This document shows, one piece after another, positions 53,333 to 62,379 of a stretch of DNA of 64,000 bases. The stretch's first letter is position 1. Each line of letters begins with the position of its first letter. Both the position numbers and the translations under genes were made by a program. The notes beneath the pieces are model-generated. The model was not told the origin of the DNA. It saw only the letters and a program-made list of their open reading frames with translations, and made no database searches. Source of the DNA: Phytopythium helicoides (lineage: Eukaryota > Oomycota > Peronosporomycetes > Pythiales > Pythiaceae); contig JANFNE010000010.1 of NCBI GenBank assembly GCA_024867545.1, positions 62,001 through 126,000 on the forward strand, in the 5' to 3' direction.

Positions 53333-54780
53333 TCAAACTGCAATGTGCCTGCCTTGACCTATTACCTGGGGTTGACTCAACTCCCTACGAGCGATGAGTC
53401 GCTTCACAGCCACGCAAGCGAGACTCGTGATGATAAAGGTAGCGGCCACCACAGCTATCATTCCACTTGCAGATAACAGCTCCGTGACCCCACGGCTACG
53501 ATTTTTTGCATTGGAAGATTTGCCGGCATCACTGCCATGACCAGCTGCATAGTCATCTCGCGCTTGAGGCTGGATGCCTTGGTACTCGAAGTCATCCGAG
53601 TCGAGTTGTGAGCTCTCGCAAAATAGTAATGAGGATGTCGCTGTCGTGTCATAGACCTTGCAAACGCGGCAAATGGCACTGAGGCACCCAAAACCGTTGG
53701 AAACTGGCGACGACGAGCACTGCTGATCTGTCACTACAAATAGGCCCGAGCTCAGAAGCGTGTGGCGGGCTTGGCATGCGCACATCATCCTCACTGCCGA
53801 CATCAGTGGCGATAGATGTCGCGTTCAGATTCGCGTCGACCTCGCCATTCGTTACCATTTCGCAGCTTGGTAGCTCACCAGTGTACTCGGAGTCAAAGAG
53901 CTTTGCATAGCCGGCAGTTTGCGTTCAAGCACCCAGCGAGAGGGTTCGATCCAGCGGTGGCACACCTGTGATCCGTTACCACATCAAGACCAACTTCTTG
54001 CTGGTATGTTAATAGCCCCAGACCGCATGAAGGTGCCGAGGGTGCCTCACTTGGATCAACTGGCACTGGTGTGTTCGTCACAGCTAGAGAGGCGTCGCAG
54101 AACTCGATTCCTGACGCGGTCGAAGCAGGCAGCTTGCAATACCGACACACACCAAGGCAACCAGGTCTGTCCTCAGTGCAAGCGAGGTCCGTGATGACTG
54201 CCACTCCCATCTCTGCCTGCTGTGGTGACACCGTCGTGTTGCATGTTTGTTGTTCAAGTGTCGAGAAGTTGTCAGGGTCTGCTTCGGCAGTGAGTGCAGC
54301 GCAGTCGCGAAAAGCATCAACCCCAGCCGTGGCATTGCCAATGCGGCACATACGACATGAGCTATTGAGGCAGCCCATGCTATCCGTCGAGCATGTAGCA
54401 TCGAGTGCTGCGCTCAATCCTGTCCCAATCTCGTCTGCCGTCAACAACGCCAAACAATCGATTGCTAGAGGCGGGTTCGATACCAAAGTTCCTGCTTCTG
54501 GCGTAAGCACCGGCGTTGGGCTCGGGGTCAAAGAGCACGGAAGATACTCGACCCAGCTGTCGGCTGTGCTGTCGATCTCGCAGAATCGGCAGTGCGCGGT
54601 GATGCATCCCGGGACAGTGGCGCCTGCGCACCCTGGATCGTCGACAATGTCAATCCCTCGGTCGCGACCCTCTTGAGTGATTGATCGACATGGGTGAAAC
54701 CCTGGCGCGTCTTCGTCTGCCAAAGCTTGAGAAACTGCACCAAGCGCCAAGAGCATCCTCAGCGCGCTTCTTCGGCCCAT
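53333..54780 (-). CDS. Cysteine-module surface protein, member 1
   Basis: Start at 54780 with signal peptide MGRRSALRMLLALGAVSQAL. Five repeats of a six-cysteine module follow. A typical one runs C ... GIDIVDDPGC ... PGCITAHCRFC ... C; others read CLNSSCRMCR, CLGVCRYCK, CLNANCRLCK and CLSAICRVCK. A membrane span (MIAVVAATFIITSLACVAV) and a basic cytoplasmic tail end the protein at 53333. Linkers are short, unlike members 2 and 3. Frame changes near 53905 and 53770 sit between modules 4 and 5. No enzyme motif was seen. It probably lies on the plasma membrane or is shed; function is unknown. Confidence 0.65.
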
Positions 54781-55715
54781 TCGCCTCTCAGCAATACTCG
54801 AGCAATTGTTAACGAATTGGCGAGGCTTCTTGATTCGAGCTCTCTGATCGCGAGGCAAGAGCAGCCACGGCGTCGACGCGGCTCTTCCTGCAGTCGCAGT
54901 GTCGGTTTCGCCGCAAGAGCTGGGAGCATGTACGTTGAAACACCCCGTGGTCTAACTTCTCGCTTCGTTGCCATGTTGATCATAGGCATTCCGCAGCTTT
55001 GAAAGCAACAGCGCAGTTTGCTTGAAGGAAGATACCTGCCACCAGCGAGCGTTGAAGTCATTGAGCTTATGAGAGCAGCCCACATACGCGACGACTCCAT
55101 GCCATAGCGACTTCGGGGCTGGCGACTTGGCACTCTGTGACCCGACTGCCAGCTCTAGCGGCTATGGAGGCGAGGCCACAGCACCCAGCTGACGTCAGAC
55201 CAGTGCCGCATAGATGTCGCCGCCGACTGAAGCAGAGAAATGCACGACTGCATCACGCGAGTGCAGCAAAGCTCTAGTCGCCACTGAATCTACTGAGGGA
55301 GTCCCAGCAATCGCTCCATGGTGTCGCCTCGCACGTAGCAAGCAAGGAGGCCATGCAGCCAGCCACGCACCTTCAATCCGTAGCAATCGAAGCGCACGCG
55401 GTGACGCTGTCGGGTCGGCGCGTTCGGTTGTCTCACACGACCCGGTCCGGGCCGATTCTCACCTCTAATCGGGCCCAACCCACCTCTCCAAATACAAATG
55501 AAAGTGTAAAGAATCGGGTATGGGTCTTTGCCCACTTTCCACTAAAACGGGTCGGCCCATGTTGCGAACGGCGCCGATCTTTTGCATTTCTCTGTCTCGC
55601 ATCAACCAAGCACCGACCGTCGGGTTGGGTGGGTGGGGGCAGGCTGGTCATTCGCGCTTTTCCCCTGTCCAAGACAGCCAGCAGCCTCCCCCGCTCCCCT
55701 CCCAGCCCTCTCACC
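54781..55715. other. Intergenic stretch
   Basis: About 930 bp between divergent genes (cysteine-module member 1 and TPI). No supported coding sequence was found. The last 150 bases before TPI are pyrimidine-rich (CCCCTGTCC, CCTCCCCCGCTCCCC), as expected for a highly expressed gene's 5' region. Confidence 0.4.
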
Positions 55716-56543
55716 ATGGCCGCGGTCCGCAAGTACGTCATCGGCGGCAACTGGAAATGCGTACGTGCTGGTTGAGATCGAGCGACACGGCATGCATGGA
55801 AACACTGACGGCGCTGGCAAATGGACAGAACGGCTCCAAGCAGTCGGCGCGCGAGCTCATTGAGCTGCTCAACAAGGTGGAGATCGACACGGAGCAGGTC
55901 GAGGTGGTCGTGGCGCCGCCCGCGCTGCACCTGGACCTGACGCAGTCGACCATCCAGAAGAACATCGCCGTCAGCGCGCAGAACGTGAGCCTCACGGGCC
56001 TCGGTGCCTACACGGGCGAGATCGCGGCCGAGCAGCTTCGTCGACTTCGGCCTGCAGTGGACCATCACGGGCCACTCGGAGCGCCGCGCCTACTACGGCG
56101 AGACGGACGAGATCGTGGCCAAGAAGACCAAGCGCGCGCTCGACCTCGGCCTCAAGGTCATCTTCTGCATTGGCGAGACGCTCGAGGAGCGCAAGGCCGA
56201 CAAGACGCTCGACGTGCTCACTCGCCAGACGCAGGCGCTCGCCAGCATCATCACCGAGGCCGACTGGGATCGCATTGTGATCGCCTACGAGCCCGTCTGG
56301 GCCATCGGCACGGGCGTCGTCGCCTCGCCCGCCCAGGCGCAGGAGGCCCACAAGAGCCTGCGCTCGTGGCTCGCCTCGGCTGTCGCCCCCGCCGTCGCCG
56401 ACAAGGTCCGCATCATCTACGGCGGATCCGTCAAGGCGTCCAACTCGGCCGAGCTCATCGCGCTGCACGACGTTGACGGCTTCCTCGTTGGCGGCGCCTC
56501 GCTCAACGCCGAGTTCGAGACCATCATCAAGAGCGCCATGTAA
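55716..56543 (+). CDS. tpi1: Triosephosphate isomerase
   Basis: Exon 1 (55716-55760) encodes [15 protein letters not shown] with the catalytic Lys of NWK. A 68-bp intron (55761-55828) follows, then [20 protein letters not shown]. Catalytic His is in [14 protein letters not shown] and catalytic Glu in [12 protein letters not shown]. The phosphate loop [11 protein letters not shown] and GFLVGGASL complete the barrel. It interconverts DHAP and glyceraldehyde 3-phosphate. One single-base break at about 56035 falls between AAEQ and [11 protein letters not shown]; the rest is intact and strongly codon-biased. Confidence 0.96.
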
Positions 56544-56710
56544 ATCAGCAACAAACTCAGTAACGCGGCCAGCCACCTGGTAGGCTGCAGAACGACGGCA
56601 AGGACAAACAATAAGCGAGTCCAGCGATGGTAATTAAGCATGTGTCATTTGAGCACTTGATGTGATGTGATGATGTGTCTGTGTGATTATGTCTGCGGCT
56701 AACTCGCTCC

Positions 56711-58197
56711 CTAGTCCGACTTGAGGAACATGAGGATGCCTTCCTTGTACAGGGCGCTGGAAAGCCCGATCTGGTCCTCCGGGTCCTCGTGCGGCAAGTC
56801 GCCAACGCGGAAGTACTCGGGGTAGCTCGCCAGGATGAACTCGATACTCTCGGCGTCATCCAGCTCAAACTCAAGCGGCGAAATGGGCACCTCGTGGTGC
56901 TGGCGCGAGTTGTCGCGGCAGTGATAGACAACGGCCTTGCCGTCCTCGATCACTAGCCGCGCCACATTGTGCCGAACAAGCTTGAGCTGCGTATTGACTG
57001 TGATCTTCTGCATTGGCGAGTTGTCGTTCGTGCAGTCCTCTTCTTCGTCTTCGAGTGCCGGCGGCAACCGGTCGACAAGGAAGTTCTTGGCCATCTGGTC
57101 AGCCGCCGCGTCCAGCATGCCCATGGCTTCGCCCAACACGAGCTTGAGCGCACCCTTCAGCTTGTCGCTGAACTCTTTTCGCTTGGTGTCGTTCGCCTGG
57201 TCAGAGTACATGACACCCATGTAGTCGAGATAGTCACGGGGAAGCGATCGCCGCAGCTCCACTTCGCCGTTGATGGCGCCTGCCAGCGCTTGAGGAAGCA
57301 GCACTTCGAGAAAGTTGCCAACCGTGTTTTGCTGGCCGGTCGACACGGTCAGATGCAGCGAGTGAGTATCCGGCGCAGACTGCGCCTGGTGGATGAAGCC
57401 ACGCGGGAAGTAGAGCAGATCTCCGCGCTCGAGCTCCACCTCGAGAATGGGCTTACCGATCTCGTCAGGGGCTGAAGTTGCCGCTCGGGTACCGCGGCAG
57501 GGTGGACGCTTCGTCGAGCGGCGCGTAGACCTTCCAGTGCTTGCAGCCCTCCGTCTGCAGCAGGAATGCCTCGATATCGTCAAAGTGCGGCGCAAAGCCC
57601 TGGGTGCCCTTGGGCGTGAGGTACGTGTTGGCTCCGGCCATGCAGCCCCACTCGCTCTCGAGCACGGACAGCAGTTTCCAGACCGGGTCGGAGAACTTTT
57701 GCGGGCACAGCAGGCGCACGGAGCACCCGTCGTCGTAGTGCTTCCACACCTGCTTGCTGGTGGCCGCGCCCTCGGGGTTGAGCGTGTAGCGCGTCTTGTC
57801 GACGTACTTGGTGAGGTCGAGGTCCTGTCCGTAGTGCAGCGTGTGCTCCTTGAAGATGCGGTCCATCTCGTCCTTGCTGAACCACCCGTCGTAGAAGCTG
57901 GGGCACTTGCGCTTGATGACGAGCGGGCGCTTCTCCCAGTAGTTGGCGTAGAACTCGTCGGCCTTGACGGGGTGGATGAGCCACTCGAACAGCAGCCGCG
58001 CCTTGGTGGCGCTGTGCAGCTCCGTGTTGGCCGCCAGCTCGTGCGGGTCCATGACCTCGTCCGCGTCCACCTCCACCTCCACGCGCAGCGGCACCTCCTC
58101 CTTGGCGCTCGCGCGCCGCTTCTTGGCCGGCGGCGGCGCCGTCGGCTTGTCCCCCGCCGGCGCAGCGACGGCCAGGCGCCTTCTTCTTGCCTGCCAT
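56711..58197 (-). CDS. RIOX1/NO66-like JmjC ribosomal/histone hydroxylase
   Basis: Start at 58197 (MAGKKK) with a basic N-terminus. The JmjC core includes EFYANYWEKRPLVIKRKCPS, WGCMAGANTYLTPKGTQGFA, PHFDDIEAFLLQTEGCKHWK (Fe-binding His and Asp of HxD), LLYFPRGFIHQA (third Fe ligand His) and SLHLTVSTGQQNTVGNFLEV. A winged-helix end (KLVRHNVARLVIEDGKAVVY) follows. These features place it with NO66/MINA53, 2-oxoglutarate oxygenases that hydroxylate histidines in ribosomal proteins and may act on histones. Frame changes lie near 58165 and 57470, the second just after RYPSGNFSP. The length is about 480 residues. Confidence 0.88.
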
Positions 58198-58356
58198 CTC
58201 GTCGAATGGGCTGGAGCTCGACTGGCCCAGGACTCGCCTCGGTTCAAGAGACTCGCGATTGGAACATGCATACTGAAATCAAGAGAAAGAGAAAAAGGCA
58301 AGACACTGTATGGCGTGAAAGGGATAAACCGAGAAAGGCTGCATGCAGATGCCGAG

Positions 58357-61300
58357 CTAGACGTCGCCGGCGTCCTCGACGCCCGTGGCGGTGGCCGCGC
58401 CGTCCTCCGTGACGGCCGAGAGCACGCTGTCGTCCTCCTCGATGCTGGCGCTGGCGTCGCTGCTGTTCGCGCGGCGCAGACGGCGCACGACGCGCCTGGC
58501 GCCGACGGCCACGACGGCGACCACCGCGACGCAGCCGATCGCGGCGGCGATGAACGCGGGGAGCGCGCCGTCATTCGAGACGAATTCGGACACCTTGGCC
58601 ATCAGACCCGTGTCGCCCGACTCGGCGTTGCCGCCGGCGTCCTGCACGCGCAGCGCGCTCAGCACGGGGGCGACCGGGGCTGCAACCGGCTTGGGGTACC
58701 CGGGGCAGTAGTCGTACGCCGTGGACTGGTTTGTCACGGCCGTCTTGCAGAACTTGCACACGGACACGCCGATGCAGCCGAGCCCGCCGGTGAGGCAATT
58801 GACATCCGTGACGATGTCCAGACCCACGGCCTTGTCGCCATCCGAGACGGTCTCCGTGCAGGTCGATACGGGGGCAGCGGTCGTGGTAGTAGGAGCGGCA
58901 GTAGTTGTAGCAGGAGCTGCAGTTGTGGCAACGGGAGCTGCAGTCGTGGCAACTGGAGCTGTAGTTGTGGCAACAGGGGCTGCAGTCGTGGCAACAGGGG
59001 CTGCAGTCGTGGCAACAGGGGCTGCAGTCGTGGCAACAGGGGCTGCAGTCGTGGCAACAGGGGCTGCAGTCGTGGTAACAGGGGCTGCAGTCGTGGTAAC
59101 AGGGGCTGCAGTCGTGGTAACTGGGGCGTCGGTTGTCGTGGTGTCAACGGCTGGGATTGGAACAAGGTTGATGTCGCTGGTATCAATGTACTTGACGTCA
59201 CTGCAGTTCATGTACGTGAGCGACTGCGACGTGTTGAACGTCCGACAGAGACGGCAAATACTACTGGTGCAGCCGACGCCACCATCGCCGCACGACATGT
59301 CAGTCACAACCGACAGTCCGACACTAGCATCTCCTGAGGTCACCGTCGCTGTGCATGTGAGCGGGATCGCGCCTGGGGCGCTCGTAGCAGCTGGTGCCGG
59401 CGTTGCCGCCGCGGCAGAAGTTCCAATCGCTGAGCAATTCACAAAGTGTGCAGACTGATACGTCTCCGTAACCTTGCAGAAGCGACAAATGCTATCAATG
59501 CATCCAGTGCCGCCACTTGAGCAAGTCGCATCAGTGGTGATGTTGATACCAGCACCAGCATCGCCAGATGATACAACTTTCGTGCACGTTGGCGTCGCGC
59601 CGTACCCGGAGATCGAAGAGCAGTTCGTGAACGTTGACGACTCCGACGTATCGAACAGTTTGCAGAATCGGCAACCATCCATGTAATAGTCGTTGTCATC
59701 GTATGTCACAGTCGCGTCAGCCGCGACGTCGATGCCAAGAACTTTGTACGACGAGTCGATTGAGCACTCGGTCGCGCCGACATCCAGCTCACCAAACACA
59801 GAACCGGACGTGTAGATCGAACAGTACTCAAGATGTGCAGACAGCGTCGTGTTGGTATTCTTGCAGTAGCGGCAGACATCAGTGTGGCATCCAAGGCCAC
59901 CATTCGCGCAACTCGCGTCGGTGATGAGATCAATCCCGGCAGCGGCGTCACCCACGGAAACTGTGAACAAGCACTCAGTGGTAGGGGCTGGGGTCTCGGC
60001 TGGTAGAGTGAGCAAATCCGTGCAGTTGTAGAGATGCGTTGACTGCGGCGTGGTCCAAAGTTTACAGAAGCGGCACGAGCTATCGATGCAGCCCAATCCT
60101 CCAGAAGAGCAGTTTGCATCCGAGATGATATCAATGCCGACAGCAGCATCTCCATCTGACACTGTCAATGCACAAGTCGGAGCGACGTCATCAGTGGGAG
60201 TGATATCGACTGGAGCAAGTGTACCATCGTCAATCGGGGCAAGCGTCTCAGTAGCCACTGATCCGGTTGCATCAACTGCCGGGCTAGTCGTGGTGGTACC
60301 GGAGGATGTGTACGAAGGGAAAAGAGCACACGACAGGAAAGCGTCGTAATCGGGAATGTCGATTGTCTTGCAGAGCCGGCACCCTGTCGAGTAGAAGTCG
60401 AAGTCTGTGTCAGACCACCGTCGGGTCAGCAACAGCGTCGATGCCAAGGATCACGAAAGATTCATCAGCAGTGCATTCAGTGGGACTTGGTCGGCTTGCC
60501 AGAAGATGGGCTCTTCAGTTGAAGTCGATCCGTCTACTGGTGCAGATGTAGTTCCATCAGAAGGGACGTCGGAGTTTGGAATGACCGTTCCGGGAGTCGT
60601 GTCAATGACAGCTGGAGCAATAGTATTCACGATGACTGGGGCGGACGTGCCCGTGATAACCGAGGGATCAACGACGACAGGGGGTACAGTATCCACAACA
60701 AGCGGAGCAGCGGTATCAACAGCAACTGGAGCAGTCGTGTCCACAACAACCGGGGCAGCAGTATCCACAACAACCGGAGCAGAAGTGTCGACGACCACAG
60801 GAACAGCAGTTTCCGAGACTAGTGGGGCTACAGTGTCGACAACAGAAGGATCAGCAACACTCGGCGCGACTGTATCCACGACAACTGGAGCAGCCGTATC
60901 CACAACAACCGGGGCAGCAGTATCCACAACAATTGGGGCAGCCGTATCCACAGCAACTGGGACAGCGGATGTATCCACAACGAGTGGAGCAGCAGTTGTG
61001 TCTACAACAACAGGAATGGCGGTGGAATCAATTACGACTGGAGCTGCAGTGCCTGAGGCTGGAGCAGGCGTGACGACCGTGCCGTACAGAGTGCAACTGT
61101 TCAGGTGTCCAGATTGTGGTGTCTCCTTCTCCTTGCAATAGCGACAGTGGTCGCTGTAACAACCAAGTCCTCCGCTCGCACAAGTGGCGTCCGAGACAGC
61201 GCGGATACCGACGGCAAGATCCCCCTCCGAAACCCCGCAATCACCTGCCGAAATGGTTGTCGGCTCTGGAGCGAGCGATGGAAAAATGTAGCCAAACGAG

Positions 61301-61585
61301 GAGCATGCAAGCAAGTGCGCAGACTTGGAAGTCTCGGAGTACTTGCAGAAACGGCAAGTATCGCTGTAGCAACCAAGTCCTCCAGCCTTGCAGCTTGCAT
61401 CAGGGATCGCCTGACACCAACGCAATGTCTCCGGAAGATGCAGTGCACGTAACAGCCGCCCCTGGTTGAGCAGTGATTGCAGTTGTAGTCACTTCTTGAG
61501 CGCTTGCGCCTTGGAATGCCACAAGCGTGCAGACTGCGACGAACTTGGAGAAGCTCAGTAGCCCATTCTCTCGTGGGTACACCAT
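58357..61585 (-). CDS. Cysteine-module, mucin-like surface protein, member 2
   Basis: Start at 61585 with a signal peptide (LLSFSKFVAVCTLVAFQGAS). I count nine cysteine modules; typical parts are GIRAVSDATC-ASGGLGC-YSDHCRYCK and GINITTDATC-SSGGTGC-IDSICRFCK, each closed by a final Cys. Modules 3 and 6 lack the two central cysteines. Two linkers, one rich in VVDTAAP heptads (60590-61060) and one of TTTAAPV heptads (58864-59145), would be O-glycosylated stalks. The last module ends CPGYP, then a spacer, a span (FIAAAIGCVAVVAVVAVGA), a basic stop (RRVVRRLRR) and a tail with DDSVLSAVTEDGAATATGV. Frame changes near 61410 and 60449. About 1075 residues. Function unknown. Confidence 0.7.
58864..59145 (-). 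repeat. 21-bp minisatellite coding TTTAAPV heptads
   Basis: About thirteen tandem 21-bp units, each coding seven residues (Thr-Thr-Thr/Ala-Ala-Pro-Val type), inside member 2. The units are near-identical in the middle and diverged at the edges, as expected from slippage or unequal crossing over. Confidence 0.85.
60590..61060 (-). repeat. 21-bp minisatellite coding VVDTAAP heptads
   Basis: About twenty imperfect units, mostly 21 bp, coding Val-Val-Asp-Thr-Ala-Ala-Pro variants inside member 2. Its sequence is unrelated to the TTTAAPV array in the same gene, although the period is the same. Confidence 0.8.
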
Positions 61586-62379
61586 TCTGCCTTCGACTCG
61601 ACGCCAGAAGAATGGGGACTGGTCTAGATCTCACTTGGTCTTGTGCTGTACGGGGCTGGAAGGAGAATGAGCTCACCGAGCGAACGTCGAGCAACGTTGA
61701 GGAGCGTGACGTTGCCTCGAGCCGCCCGTCTGCCAGTGCCGTTGGTCCGACCCTTGAGCTGGAAGTTCGCCGTAACGACTTTCTTCATGACGGGAAAAAC
61801 CTTTGATCGGCCAAGATATCCTCATGTTAGCATTGAAACGGATCGCGTAGCGCAGATTATCGAAGCGAACTGGGCTTCTACGTGGTGTGCGATCGCCATG
61901 CAACATTCCAACGAGCACGGATAGCGCGAAACGGACTGGAATGTGCTTGGCTTGCTCTGCTATTGTTCTGTTCTGCCATGGCAACTCCATGTTGGCAGTG
62001 TCTGCAAGACCATCTCTTTCAATGAGCTGCAAGGAGGTTGTGACACGAAAGCAAGGCGAGGAGAATGAAGACACCAGGGCCAGGCACACTCCCTCTTTGA
62101 GGCAAAAGAGCAGTGTAAAGTCAGGCAACAAATTGTGCGAGGTGATAGTTTACTTCCAGGAAAGCACTGTGTGTATTGAGTGAATCCTAGTCATAGATGC
62201 AGGATATGCATAGGTCGAAGACGAGAAGAAGGCAAGCTTGAAAGCCGCCGCCTACCATGAGCGCGCGCACATCCAACCAGCTTCTCGACCTCAGACGTAA
62301 ACCTCGAAAGCAACCGTCTCACTTCTCGGTTTGAACTCGTGCTGAAGACCTTCGTCAGTGCGAGAGACAAAAGGGGACT
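61586..62379. other. Intergenic stretch
   Basis: Nearly 800 bp between members 2 and 3, both minus strand: the promoter of member 2 and the 3' end of member 3. No gene was seen. Confidence 0.4.

Noticed and set aside
53939..53952. GGGTTCGATCC, resembling a tRNA T-loop
   Set aside because: It lies in the coding part of cysteine-module member 1, and no acceptor or anticodon stem could be drawn around it.
57447..58412. Plus-strand open frame of 321 codons opposite the RIOX1-like gene
   Set aside because: It is antisense to a clear JmjC gene; its Leu/Val/Arg-rich sequence is what GC-rich coding strands give in the reverse direction.
58721..59458. Plus-strand Val/Ala/Gly-rich open frame
   Set aside because: It is the antisense reading of the TTTAAPV minisatellite; the minus strand has signal peptide, modules, span and tail.
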